From contig OZ010580.1 in assembly GCA_963932145.1 (NCBI GenBank), positions 4,896,834 to 4,960,833 of the forward strand: 64,000 nt of DNA, written 5' to 3'. The translations under genes and the position numbers were made by a program. The notes beneath the pieces are model-generated. The model was not told the origin of the DNA and made no database searches. It saw only the letters and a program-made list of their open reading frames with translations. Each line of letters opens with the position of its first letter. Positions within the stretch are counted from its first letter, which is position 1. The DNA is from Acanthosepion lycidas (lineage: Eukaryota; Mollusca; Cephalopoda; Sepiida; Sepiidae). Of this stretch, positions 60,101 through 64,000 are shown in pieces.

Positions 60101-62879
60101 AGTGAAGGGCATAGAGACCAACCCGCTGACAGAACTGAAAGTAACCGGAGAGAGGCTGAAGAAAGGCGATGTCGTCTGGATTAAAAACCCGCGCAGCAAG
60201 TGCACGACGAAATACAGAACCGGATGTGTCACTGGGGTGATCAGCCCACAGGCGGTGCGGGTCGACAGTGTGCCTCGTCATGCTAAGGACCTGCGGCCGG
60301 CAACGCAGTTGCAACCACCGCTGGACGACGAGAGTGAATCGGAATCTGAAACCAGTGAGGCATCGCTCTGGTTCACGCCAGCTCCATCAGGCATGACTCA
60401 GATATTAGTAGCCTTCCAAGGGACGCGGTGTTTTTCGACCCTCAGACCGCGGACGGGAGCACAAGCGACGATGAGGCTCGCAGCGTCCCTCTTCGAAGAA
60501 GCACCCAGCGAAAGCGATCGCCGCCTCCCTGTCAACTCTGTGATCATGAGATCAGGGGGGAGTGTGGGGAAAATAGAAATGGCTTACCTTTCAAACGCCC
60601 TCGTGTCTGTCTGGCCTGTGGGTTGAGAAAAGAAAGAAAGGGTCCAAGATGGCGTCCGTGACTTTTTAATATTCACGGTCTTGTGCATTCACTCAAAGTC
60701 GCGTTACACGCATGCTAATGAGGTGTGTCTGGGCTCCACAAAAGCAGGTCGCTTGGAGAAATTGGCAGAAGGGCATTACACCCGTGTTCAGTGTACATTG
60801 CTTTGCGTTGCATCGTGTCAGACATTTTCCGACGGAAAGAGTTACGTCCCTTACACTCCATATTGAATTTGACTCCTTTGCTACAAGTATTTATAGAAAA
60901 TTTCTCTTCTTCATCTGTGAGGAGATTGTCCAGCATTCATTGCCATATAAGCTGGCTGATAATAGTTCTGTGTTCTTTTCTTTGTTTTTAACGAAATTTT
61001 ACTTTCATGAAGGGACATATAGCATTAAGAAAAAAATGAATACTTGGAATTTTATTTCAGTGTAAATTCAAGCAACAGTCTCTACTAATGGTAATTAAAA
61101 ATTATAGAATGAAATGGTATCAGAGAGCACAATATAAATGCAGAAGGATTGTGCACTTATTTTTTATAGATTACACAAAAGCATTTGACAATGTATGGCA
61201 CAAGGATATGTTTAAACTTTGAGGAAAAATATATCTATTTGGAAAGGTGTTAGAATAATCCAGAACTTATATGGAGAACAAATTACCTGCATATGGATAG
61301 AAAATGAATTGGATAGCTATAAAAAATGGCTGTGTCCTCCCCAGATTTATTCAACCTTTATAGAGGGCTATCCTAAGGAAGCTAGAGACTATACCAAGAT
61401 CTATGATTGTATATGATTGTCATCTGCATATATAAGATACACAGATGACACTGTGTTGATGGCTGACCTCTAAGACAGGGTAATAAAAGAAAGCGTGAAA
61501 AAAGGACTAATCACAGACCACAAGAAAAAAAAAAAGCACACATGCTCAGAATCAGGAAGAGATAGCTGAACTTCCTTAGACCCATAAGGAGGACTTAAAA
61601 AATTTAATCATCACAGAGCACATAAAAGGCAAGAGAGATAGGGGAAGTCAACGAGTCACCTACCTGAGATGTTTGTGCGAATGGATATGTTATCACACAG
61701 AATGCCACCCTAATGACCTTGATGCAAGACTGGCATAGACTGATAAATGCCTGAGCTAGCTCAACAAAATAAAAAAAAATTACTACATTAAAAAAAATAA
61801 TAATAAAAGAAAGAAAGAAAATGTTTTTGTTTTTTTACCTCTATTTCAATGTATTTTTCACCTTTGGCCACCAAATGTTTGTTAAACAGACTGGCTAAGA
61901 CATTTTGTGCTCCTTCACATAAAAACTGGAAAGAAAAATAAATCTTTAATAAAAAAACAAAAAATTATGTATTTTATAATTTTTTTAAATTTAATATTGA
62001 CATTTATAAAGCAGATATAACACTGTACACTGCATAGAAACATTTGAAATGACAGATTTAAATTATCCCAACTAAATATTTTGAATTATTATTTAGCAAC
62101 TTTTATTGTTTTTTAAATTGCTAAAACTTATTCTGTAAGGTATGGTTTAATTAAAGTATCAACTTGTACAATTTATACCCTTGCATCAAAAGTCAATATT
62201 TCTATGGTCTTCAGTGCTTTGTCATGAAAGCAATTAATGTTGAAACTTACAAAATGCTTGAAGATCTGTAAATGAATAAAGAAAATATGTAGAGAACAGA
62301 CTTTGTGACTTATGAAAAAAAATCTGTATATGAATCATCTTTTAAACATTATTATATTTAAAAATAACATTTCTTGACAACTTAGATATATATGGATTTA
62401 TGTATCTGAAATTTCATGTATGATGAAGAAACAAAATATATAGAACCTTTAAAAAGAAAGAAAAAAAAAAGGAAAATTGCAACTAATACAATTCTCTTGT
62501 GACTAACAAAAATAATTCATCATTCACTTTCAAATCTATACATTTCAAGTGTTCCTAAATACAGAAACTGGAGGATATCTTTAAAAAAAAAAAAGAAAGA
62601 AAAAATTCAGAATGATTTTCATCAAATTTTCCCCAGGCAGTTTTTCTATTTTCTGTTTCAGCTGTACTAACTGCTGAAAGTATTAAATCATTTTGTCGAA
62701 AAGGAAAGGGAAAGGAGTCACCTCTTTTAGTTGGTTACATGTTCGGTCATCCTCTGCCACAATAAGCACACGTCCAGTTCCAAATTCAGGATCAGGCTTG
62801 CTATTTTCTTCCTTGATCTCTGCTAGAATCTCTGAAAGAGCTTTCCATTTTGGAGGCTCTTCCAGGCAAGGCAAAACAT
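37132..62879 (-). CDS. ERCC4: DNA repair endonuclease XPF (ERCC4), 3' half, 11 exons visible
   Basis: XPF is the catalytic subunit of the XPF-ERCC1 nuclease that cuts 5' of lesions in nucleotide excision repair and acts in crosslink repair. Eleven exons join in frame to the C-terminal 517 residues: 62722-62879, 61839-61925, 52327-52440, 50196-50387, 49305-49442, 46358-46486, 45639-45725, 40883-41056, 38788-38928, 38101-38196, 37132-37371. Order of parts: end of the helicase-like region, a basic linker ([15 protein letters not shown]), the [20 protein letters not shown] segment, the nuclease domain ([15 protein letters not shown], then [18 protein letters not shown], catalytic GDX(n)ERKX3D intact) and the tandem helix-hairpin-helix that binds ERCC1 and DNA. 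All ten internal introns have GT...AG ends and fall between codons. Exons for roughly the first 400 residues lie beyond the window. A basic linker stretch present in human XPF after the second visible exon is shorter here, or an exon in the 9.4-kb intron was missed. Confidence 0.96.
38101..38196 (-). CDS. ERCC4: XPF exon: link to the HhH domain
   Basis: Encodes [20 protein letters not shown] then [18 protein letters not shown] is invariant before the helix-hairpin-helix domain. Acceptor ..tttacag, donor gtaaat. Confidence 0.95.
38788..38928 (-). CDS. ERCC4: XPF exon: end of the nuclease domain
   Basis: Encodes [40 protein letters not shown] and ELFEELK, matching human '[28 protein letters not shown]'. 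The donor reads gtgtgt. Confidence 0.96.
39386..40198. other. XPF intron sequence with a dispersed repeat
   Basis: Part of intron 38,929-40,882. The stretch 39,975-40,130 ('caaggcaataaagtcattaa' onward) is a diverged copy of 54,745-54,890, where the same run is 'caagacaataaagccactaa', probably from the 3' part of the LINE family seen at 51,480-55,370. The rest of the intron shows nothing recognisable apart from microsatellites. Confidence 0.55.
40200..40244. repeat. (TA)n microsatellite
   Basis: About 45 bases of uninterrupted TA in the XPF intron. Confidence 0.97.
40557..40610. repeat. (TG)n/(TA)n microsatellite
   Basis: Short TGTATG units run into about 38 bases of TA. Confidence 0.95.
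40772..40839. repeat. (TA)n(CA)n microsatellite
   Basis: About 22 bases of TA followed by about 45 of AC, starting 44 bases from the donor side of the XPF active-site exon. The preceding run 'ggattataaatcttactgtt' recurs as 'ggattatatatcttactgtt' near 45,345, also ahead of a TA tract, so both belong to one dispersed repeat. Confidence 0.93.
40883..41056 (-). CDS. ERCC4: XPF exon: nuclease active site
   Basis: Encodes [20 protein letters not shown] then [20 protein letters not shown] and [18 protein letters not shown]. The catalytic GDX(n)ERKX3D motif is complete, so the nuclease should be active. The intron upstream of this exon (41,057-45,638) contains three fold-back repeats, one 2.9 kb long. 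Confidence 0.98.
41239..41553. repeat. Fold-back repeat in the XPF intron, about 315 bp
   Basis: The ends 'tttttattacttcaa...tttttagtggatacc' are inverted at 41,521-41,553. The arms continue through 'gactccatttattttaaaca' and 'agaaaatgtgctctccgg', inverted as 'ctggagggcacattttct'. The centre (about 41,365-41,415) is non-palindromic and contains a tRNA-type B-box-like 'ggtttaaatcc'. A half copy occurs near 36,250-36,400. Confidence 0.8.
41605..41659. repeat. (TA)n microsatellite
   Basis: About 55 bases of TA immediately before the next fold-back repeat. Confidence 0.96.
41664..41925. repeat. Second fold-back repeat in the XPF intron, about 260 bp
   Basis: The outer ends 'gcaacaagtattcagccaaa' and 'tttggataaatacttgc' are inverted copies. 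The inner arms 'ttgtggataaa' and 'tttatccacaactttgaaca' close on a short loop at about 41,795. A related end ('catattttcattcaaacatg') occurs at 53,357, also after a TA tract, suggesting a MITE family that targets TA. Confidence 0.82.
42311..42341. repeat. (TA)n tract abutting the large palindrome
   Basis: About 30 bases of TA directly before the left arm of the 2.9-kb palindrome. Confidence 0.9.
42342..45283. repeat. 2.9-kb palindrome (fold-back element) in an XPF intron
   Basis: The left end 'aatattataaattgatttat' is inverted at 45,264-45,283. The match continues through 'gctacacagttctaaccatg', 'gttacgttttggtaaggggt' and many further blocks to the centre near 43,800, where 'ccttctttataatagaagg' forms the turn. 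Each arm is about 1.45 kb with few mismatches visible. Within each arm a 'ttaggttagaatacatttta' module occurs several times, so the arms also hold internal repeats. No coding frame is present. It is probably a non-autonomous fold-back DNA transposon; an inverted duplication is the alternative. Confidence 0.88.
45639..45725 (-). CDS. ERCC4: XPF exon: start of the nuclease domain
   Basis: Encodes [20 protein letters not shown] then IHIEPVTIE, with the metal-binding aspartate of V(D)MRE present. Acceptor ..aattag, donor gtaagt. Confidence 0.97.
46358..46486 (-). CDS. ERCC4: XPF exon: variable linker before the nuclease domain
   Basis: Encodes [20 protein letters not shown] then a polar stretch ending LEKPKEQQM. 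The VIPEERDG block matches human 'VVPEEREG'; the rest is poorly conserved, as expected for the linker. The donor gtattg is weak but in frame. A mariner relic begins 44 bases upstream of its acceptor. Confidence 0.9.
46530..47382 (-). mobile_element. Tc1/mariner element, internally deleted, both ends present
   Basis: The ends CAGGGTGCGATGGATTAATT (from about 46,532) and the inverted copy ending CGCACCCTG (47,379) are flanked by TA. Between them the minus strand encodes a transposase N-terminus ([20 protein letters not shown], then [20 protein letters not shown] and [20 protein letters not shown], a helix-turn-helix region), then jumps to the C-terminal catalytic half: LEDVVLPRI.., [30 protein letters not shown] and [20 protein letters not shown]. 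The middle third with the first catalytic aspartate is missing and several frame changes and stops occur, so it is dead. The WPPNSPDCNPLDYYVW-type block places it in the Tc1/mariner superfamily, in a subgroup I recall as abundant in cephalopods. Confidence 0.88.
47588..47667. mobile_element. MADE1-like mariner MITE, 80 bp
   Basis: TTAGGTTGGTACAAAAATAA at the left and TTATTTTTGCACTAACCTAA at the right, with TA on both sides, in the XPF intron 46,487-49,304. The interior 'gacggtttttgatg' is inverted as 'cgtcaaaaaccgtc'. Confidence 0.92.
47668..49304. other. XPF intron sequence, mostly unassigned
   Basis: Nothing coding is supported. A frame of 181 codons (48,294-48,839) is hydrophobic, lies on the strand opposite to XPF and has no recognisable domain. 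Near 48,890 'ggcacacagag' is inverted as 'ctctgtgtgcc', a small hairpin in what may be a SINE. Confidence 0.5.
49305..49442 (-). CDS. ERCC4: XPF exon, 46 codons
   Basis: Encodes [20 protein letters not shown] then [20 protein letters not shown], one of the best conserved blocks outside the nuclease domain. Acceptor ..tttgcag, donor gtaagt. Confidence 0.96.
50196..50387 (-). CDS. ERCC4: XPF exon, 64 codons
   Basis: Encodes ...[20 protein letters not shown], then [20 protein letters not shown]. This is the second RecA-like part of the inactivated helicase region (human 'YYGILKEPLTIIHPL...[21 protein letters not shown]'). Acceptor ..tagcag, donor gtgagt. Confidence 0.95.
50455..50600 (+). mobile_element. 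Decayed SINE-like repeat
   Basis: Contains 'gttgatagcacagaggttaa' and 'cactcttttaggaaaggcat', the latter matching the SINE at 55,604 ('actaatatctttaggaaagg'). The promoter boxes are eroded. Confidence 0.5.
50690..51480. other. XPF intron sequence with repeats
   Basis: Contains pyrimidine-rich tracts (50,750-50,850) and, at 51,090-51,175, 'gccttctgagatggaattag', which recurs at 52,625 ('gccttctgagataaaattag'), so it is dispersed repeat sequence. No gene is seen. Confidence 0.5.
51480..52140 (-). mobile_element. LINE remnant (Jockey/CR1-like), 3' part
   Basis: The minus strand at 52,140-51,890 reads [20 protein letters not shown], then, after a frame change, a decayed 'IYKSTI...CIEYC' region, matching the post-RT segment of Jockey/CR1-type LINEs. 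Its downstream flank (51,480-51,840, with 'atcgtctttttggctggata') is repeated at 52,675-52,920. The copy is heavily decayed. Confidence 0.68.
52327..52440 (-). CDS. ERCC4: XPF exon: basic linker
   Basis: Encodes [20 protein letters not shown] followed by [18 protein letters not shown]. The ELTLTQM block is shared with vertebrate XPF. The lysine-rich run could serve as a nuclear localisation signal. It is flanked on both sides by remnants of the same LINE family (51,480-52,130 and 52,590-53,250). Confidence 0.92.
52590..53250 (-). mobile_element. LINE remnant, second copy of the same family
   Basis: Shares ordered blocks with 51,480-51,840, for example 'atcatctttttggttggata', 'ttgagttaaaagactgaaaa' and 'gcaatgcatta'. 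It lies on the other side of the XPF exon 52,327-52,440, in the same orientation. Purine-rich simple sequence fills 52,920-53,000. Frames such as 52,854-53,249 are low-complexity and not genes. Confidence 0.6.
53301..53352. repeat. (TATC)n/(TA)n microsatellite
   Basis: Several TATC units run into about 40 bases of TA, followed by a MITE-like end resembling the one at 41,664. Confidence 0.93.
53353..54118. other. XPF intron sequence, unassigned
   Basis: No gene is seen; A+T-rich, with the MITE-like end at its left edge. Confidence 0.45.
54119..54188. repeat. (TA)n(CA)n microsatellite
   Basis: About 52 bases of TA followed by a short CA tract. Confidence 0.96.
54600..55370 (-). mobile_element. 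LINE remnant with an internal perfect hairpin
   Basis: At 55,230-55,340 the minus strand reads [20 protein letters not shown] then [11 protein letters not shown], a clear Jockey/CR1-type C-terminal block ('IYKSTIRPC.EYC.H.WSGAP'). The region 54,745-54,890 is the dispersed block also seen near 39,980. At 55,158-55,230 a 34-base arm of the LINE sequence is followed by its perfect inverted copy. The copy at 55,028-55,074 is the uninterrupted version of the LTR-element target site. Confidence 0.7.
55604..55760 (+). mobile_element. tRNA-derived SINE
   Basis: An A-box-like 'tggtagcataacggctattg' (about 55,606-55,622) and a B-box-like 'agttcaaattcca' (55,651-55,663) are spaced as in a tRNA promoter. 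The tail 'actcacttttgcactaatat' to 'ctttaggaaagg' recurs at 50,515. The A box departs from the tRNA consensus, so the copy is old. Confidence 0.65.
55760..56570 (+). mobile_element. LINE remnant, C-terminal RT region
   Basis: Plus-strand blocks in different frames: [20 protein letters not shown] and the [11 protein letters not shown] area (about 55,880-55,980), then a [11 protein letters not shown] trace and ...[18 protein letters not shown] (about 56,570-56,630). In intact relatives these form the 'NCKKTE...FKYLG...RRMLRISWT...FLGHIMRKEGLEN' end of a LINE polyprotein. Stops are frequent. The element is cut near 56,650 by other repeats. Confidence 0.72.
56689..57011 (+). repeat. 5' LTR of the Gypsy-type element
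   Basis: 323 bp, TG...CA. A 'ccataaaagcagg' TATA-like stretch near 56,870 could be its promoter. It is preceded by AGTAT (56,684-56,688). Confidence 0.93.
60563..60885 (+). repeat. 3' LTR of the Gypsy-type element
   Basis: 323 bp, about 95% identical to the 5' LTR. It is preceded by the purine tract 'gatcaggggggag' and followed by AGTAT (60,886-60,890). Confidence 0.93.
60891..61075. other. Right flank of the LTR element
   Basis: The run 'tcttcatctgtgaggagatt' and 'cattgccatataag' (60,905-60,955) is the inverted counterpart of 56,399-56,458, so pieces of the same LINE lie in opposite orientation on the two sides of the insertion. Confidence 0.6.
61076..61700 (+). mobile_element. LINE remnant, RT region
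   Basis: RT domain A is visible as [20 protein letters not shown] (61,140-61,220), followed by [20 protein letters not shown] and ELDSYKKW (about 61,240-61,330), where the 'RRGVRQGC' block should follow, then a decayed YTDDT.LMA-like catalytic region near 61,440. A C-terminal trace lies near 61,620-61,690 ([14 protein letters not shown]). Frame changes and deletions make it inactive. It is of the same group as the piece at 55,760-56,570 and could be the other part of one element disturbed before or by later insertions. Confidence 0.78.
61839..61925 (-). CDS. ERCC4: XPF exon, 29 codons
   Basis: Encodes [20 protein letters not shown] then KGEKYIEIE, corresponding to the human 'LGAEAFLLRLYRKTFEK' region. 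Acceptor ..ttccag, donor gtaaaa; both flanking introns lie between codons. The next recognised exon is 9.4 kb away, across the LTR element and LINE remnants. Confidence 0.85.
61926..62721. other. XPF intron between the first two visible exons
   Basis: No other feature is seen; A+T-rich sequence with short A tracts. Confidence 0.5.
62722..62879 (-). CDS. ERCC4: XPF exon: end of helicase-like region
   Basis: Encodes [20 protein letters not shown], then [18 protein letters not shown], matching the human 'PKWEALTEVLKEI...VLICASDDRTCSQLRD' stretch. It is preceded by AG at the acceptor (..gcttcag) and followed by gtgact. It begins with the last two bases of a codon, so the intron upstream is phase 1. 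No exon for the preceding residues is visible between here and 64,000. Confidence 0.93.
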
Positions 62880-64000
62880 CTGAAGCAGTAAATAGAATTA
62901 GGCAAAAATGATTGGTTCAAATTTTCCAGAGAAGACAAAACTGTCATTTTTATAATTTACCTATAAGCAAATTATTTATATGTGGACTATTGTCCTCATC
63001 TTTGTTATTGTTATCACAACATTTTGGCTGTTGTATCCTCCAGCCTCCCTCAGTCAATCTGAATAAACTACAAGGAATTTCAAATTGAACCCTTTATTTA
63101 ATCTACAGGAGTAGAGTGTCCTTGTTCTACTGCTCCTGTCTCAGGATATCTCATTGAGTTCTTATTTAGTACTGCTAAATATCCCTAGATATGGACAGCA
63201 GAGTGAGAATAATAACAATGGGACATAGAGAGAAAAACAATGAGAAAAAGGTGGTGGGTATATTGTAGAGAGACAAAAAGAGAGTCCAACAGAGAGAGTG
63301 GAAGGAAGCATCTTAGATAAAAGCAGTTGAGGGGTTAAATCAGGTTTCAAGACCTAATGATCTGTTGAGGACATTTCAGTATTTTTAAGAAAGCCTTTGT
63401 TTCTTATATAACTATTTGGGAATGGTCATGGGCTGAAAAATACAGAGTGGAGCATTACAATATTTATTAATAAATCCATATAGTTTACACTGTCCTGCTA
63501 AGCAAATAGCAAATACATTATTAAAGTATGCATAAAAAAGAAAACATAAGAAAAGGATTTAAATATTACCATTATTTGCATGATATCAGATTTTATTGTA
63601 CAAGTTAATTTTTTCAAAATTGGTACTAGCCAACCAATGTAGGCAAAATTTTTTATGTATACTTACATAGGTACTGCCACTAATTCAGTATACATAATGT
63701 TTAAAATGAATTTTTAAAGCTTTCTTGAAGTTTTCATCTTAGCTTTAATTGAAAACTAAAGGATTTAAAATTTACTATTTTCAGCAAACAAAATGTGTTC
63801 GCCTTGTCTGGTTTTCACACATTGAAAGCGCCTCTCACAACAGAGAAAAACCTGGTGTTATATAGCCCTTCCAGTCGTAGACCCATGCTGACTATTGGAT
63901 AATACCTGCCCAATATCATTCATATGCAAACAGTGCCACCTACTCTAAGTAGAAGGTCTTTTCTCAACAGACTATTGTGGAAGAGGATATAACTCTTGGT
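62880..64000. other. XPF intron continuing past the window edge
   Basis: No further XPF exon is recognised. The run 63,690-63,780 ('gtttaaaatgaatttttaaa' then 'tagctttaattgaaaactaa') is an AGGTACC-family subterminal block like those near 13,730 and 23,420. The last 150 bases, richer in G+C, are unassigned. Confidence 0.5.

Larger units (their letters stand above)
56689..60885 (+). mobile_element. Ty3/Gypsy-type LTR retrotransposon fossil
   Basis: Two 323-bp LTRs (56,689-57,011 and 60,563-60,885), both starting TG and ending CA, enclose a 3.55-kb G+C-rich interior, with a G-rich purine tract just before the right LTR. A 5-bp target duplication AGTAT borders it. Parts in order: gag-like region with a CCHC zinc knuckle (about 57,070-57,650), protease-like region (about 57,700-58,050), reverse transcriptase and RNase H (about 58,200-59,480), integrase core and C-terminal domain (about 59,640-60,250). 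The order RT-RNase H-integrase fits Ty3/Gypsy, and no envelope gene is seen. The LTRs differ at about 15 of 323 positions (roughly 5%), suggesting an age of several million years. The copy is broken, with perhaps half a dozen breaks, and is shorter than usual for the group. It lies antisense to XPF in an intron. Confidence 0.92.

Overview
The window is animal nuclear DNA. It has spliced genes, replication-dependent histone genes that end in the metazoan histone stem-loop, LINEs, mariner/Tc1 elements and long TA/CA microsatellites in a strongly A+T-rich background. The histone proteins, the XPF protein and the style of the repeats (a Tc1/mariner of a kind I associate with octopus and squid, tRNA-type SINEs, many decayed LINEs) point to a mollusc, probably a cephalopod. 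That assignment is from memory of these families and was not searched.

Region 1 (about 1-25,000) is a degenerate core-histone cluster. One complete set survives as two divergent pairs: H2A(-)/H2B(+) at 3,011-4,000 and H3(-)/H4(+) at 18,238-19,213. Each pair shares a promoter carrying TATA and CCAAT elements, and each gene has its own 3' stem-loop. Around them lie at least five broken copies: H4 at 1,049, H2B at 5,072, H3 at about 8,150, an H2A/H2B remnant at 21,440-21,838 and an inverted H2B 5' fragment at 24,551. Several keep their stem-loops. No H1 gene was found. Spacers are duplicated (1-1,050 matches 10,250-11,800) and filled with a transposon family whose ends read AGGTACCTCCA, with short palindromic MITEs and with a LINE fragment.

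Region 2 (about 25,000-35,000) is made of mobile elements. A decayed coding element of an uncharacterised repeat-associated family lies on the minus strand, and inside its reading frame a 51-residue segment is repeated about 15 times in tandem (25,850-28,150). It is followed by a 58-bp-arm inverted repeat, a GC-rich Tx1-like LINE (30,380-32,275), a LINE endonuclease piece (+) and a LINE reverse-transcriptase piece (-) facing each other.

Region 3 (37,100 to the right edge) is the 3' half of the ERCC4/XPF gene on the minus strand. Eleven exons can be read with splice sites, covering the last 517 residues, including the intact GDX(n)ERKX3D nuclease motif and the C-terminal helix-hairpin-helix domain. 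The N-terminal helicase-like exons lie beyond position 64,000. The introns hold a 2.9-kb palindrome (42,342-45,283), two smaller fold-back repeats, an internally deleted mariner with both ends, a MADE1-like MITE, SINE and LINE remnants, and a broken Ty3/Gypsy-type LTR element with 323-bp LTRs and a 5-bp target duplication. A second copy of the target repeat without the insertion lies 1.6 kb away.

Functionally, the histone genes make the S-phase nucleosome core, and XPF is the nuclease subunit of the XPF-ERCC1 DNA-repair endonuclease. Nothing in the sequence links the two beyond sharing a chromosome.
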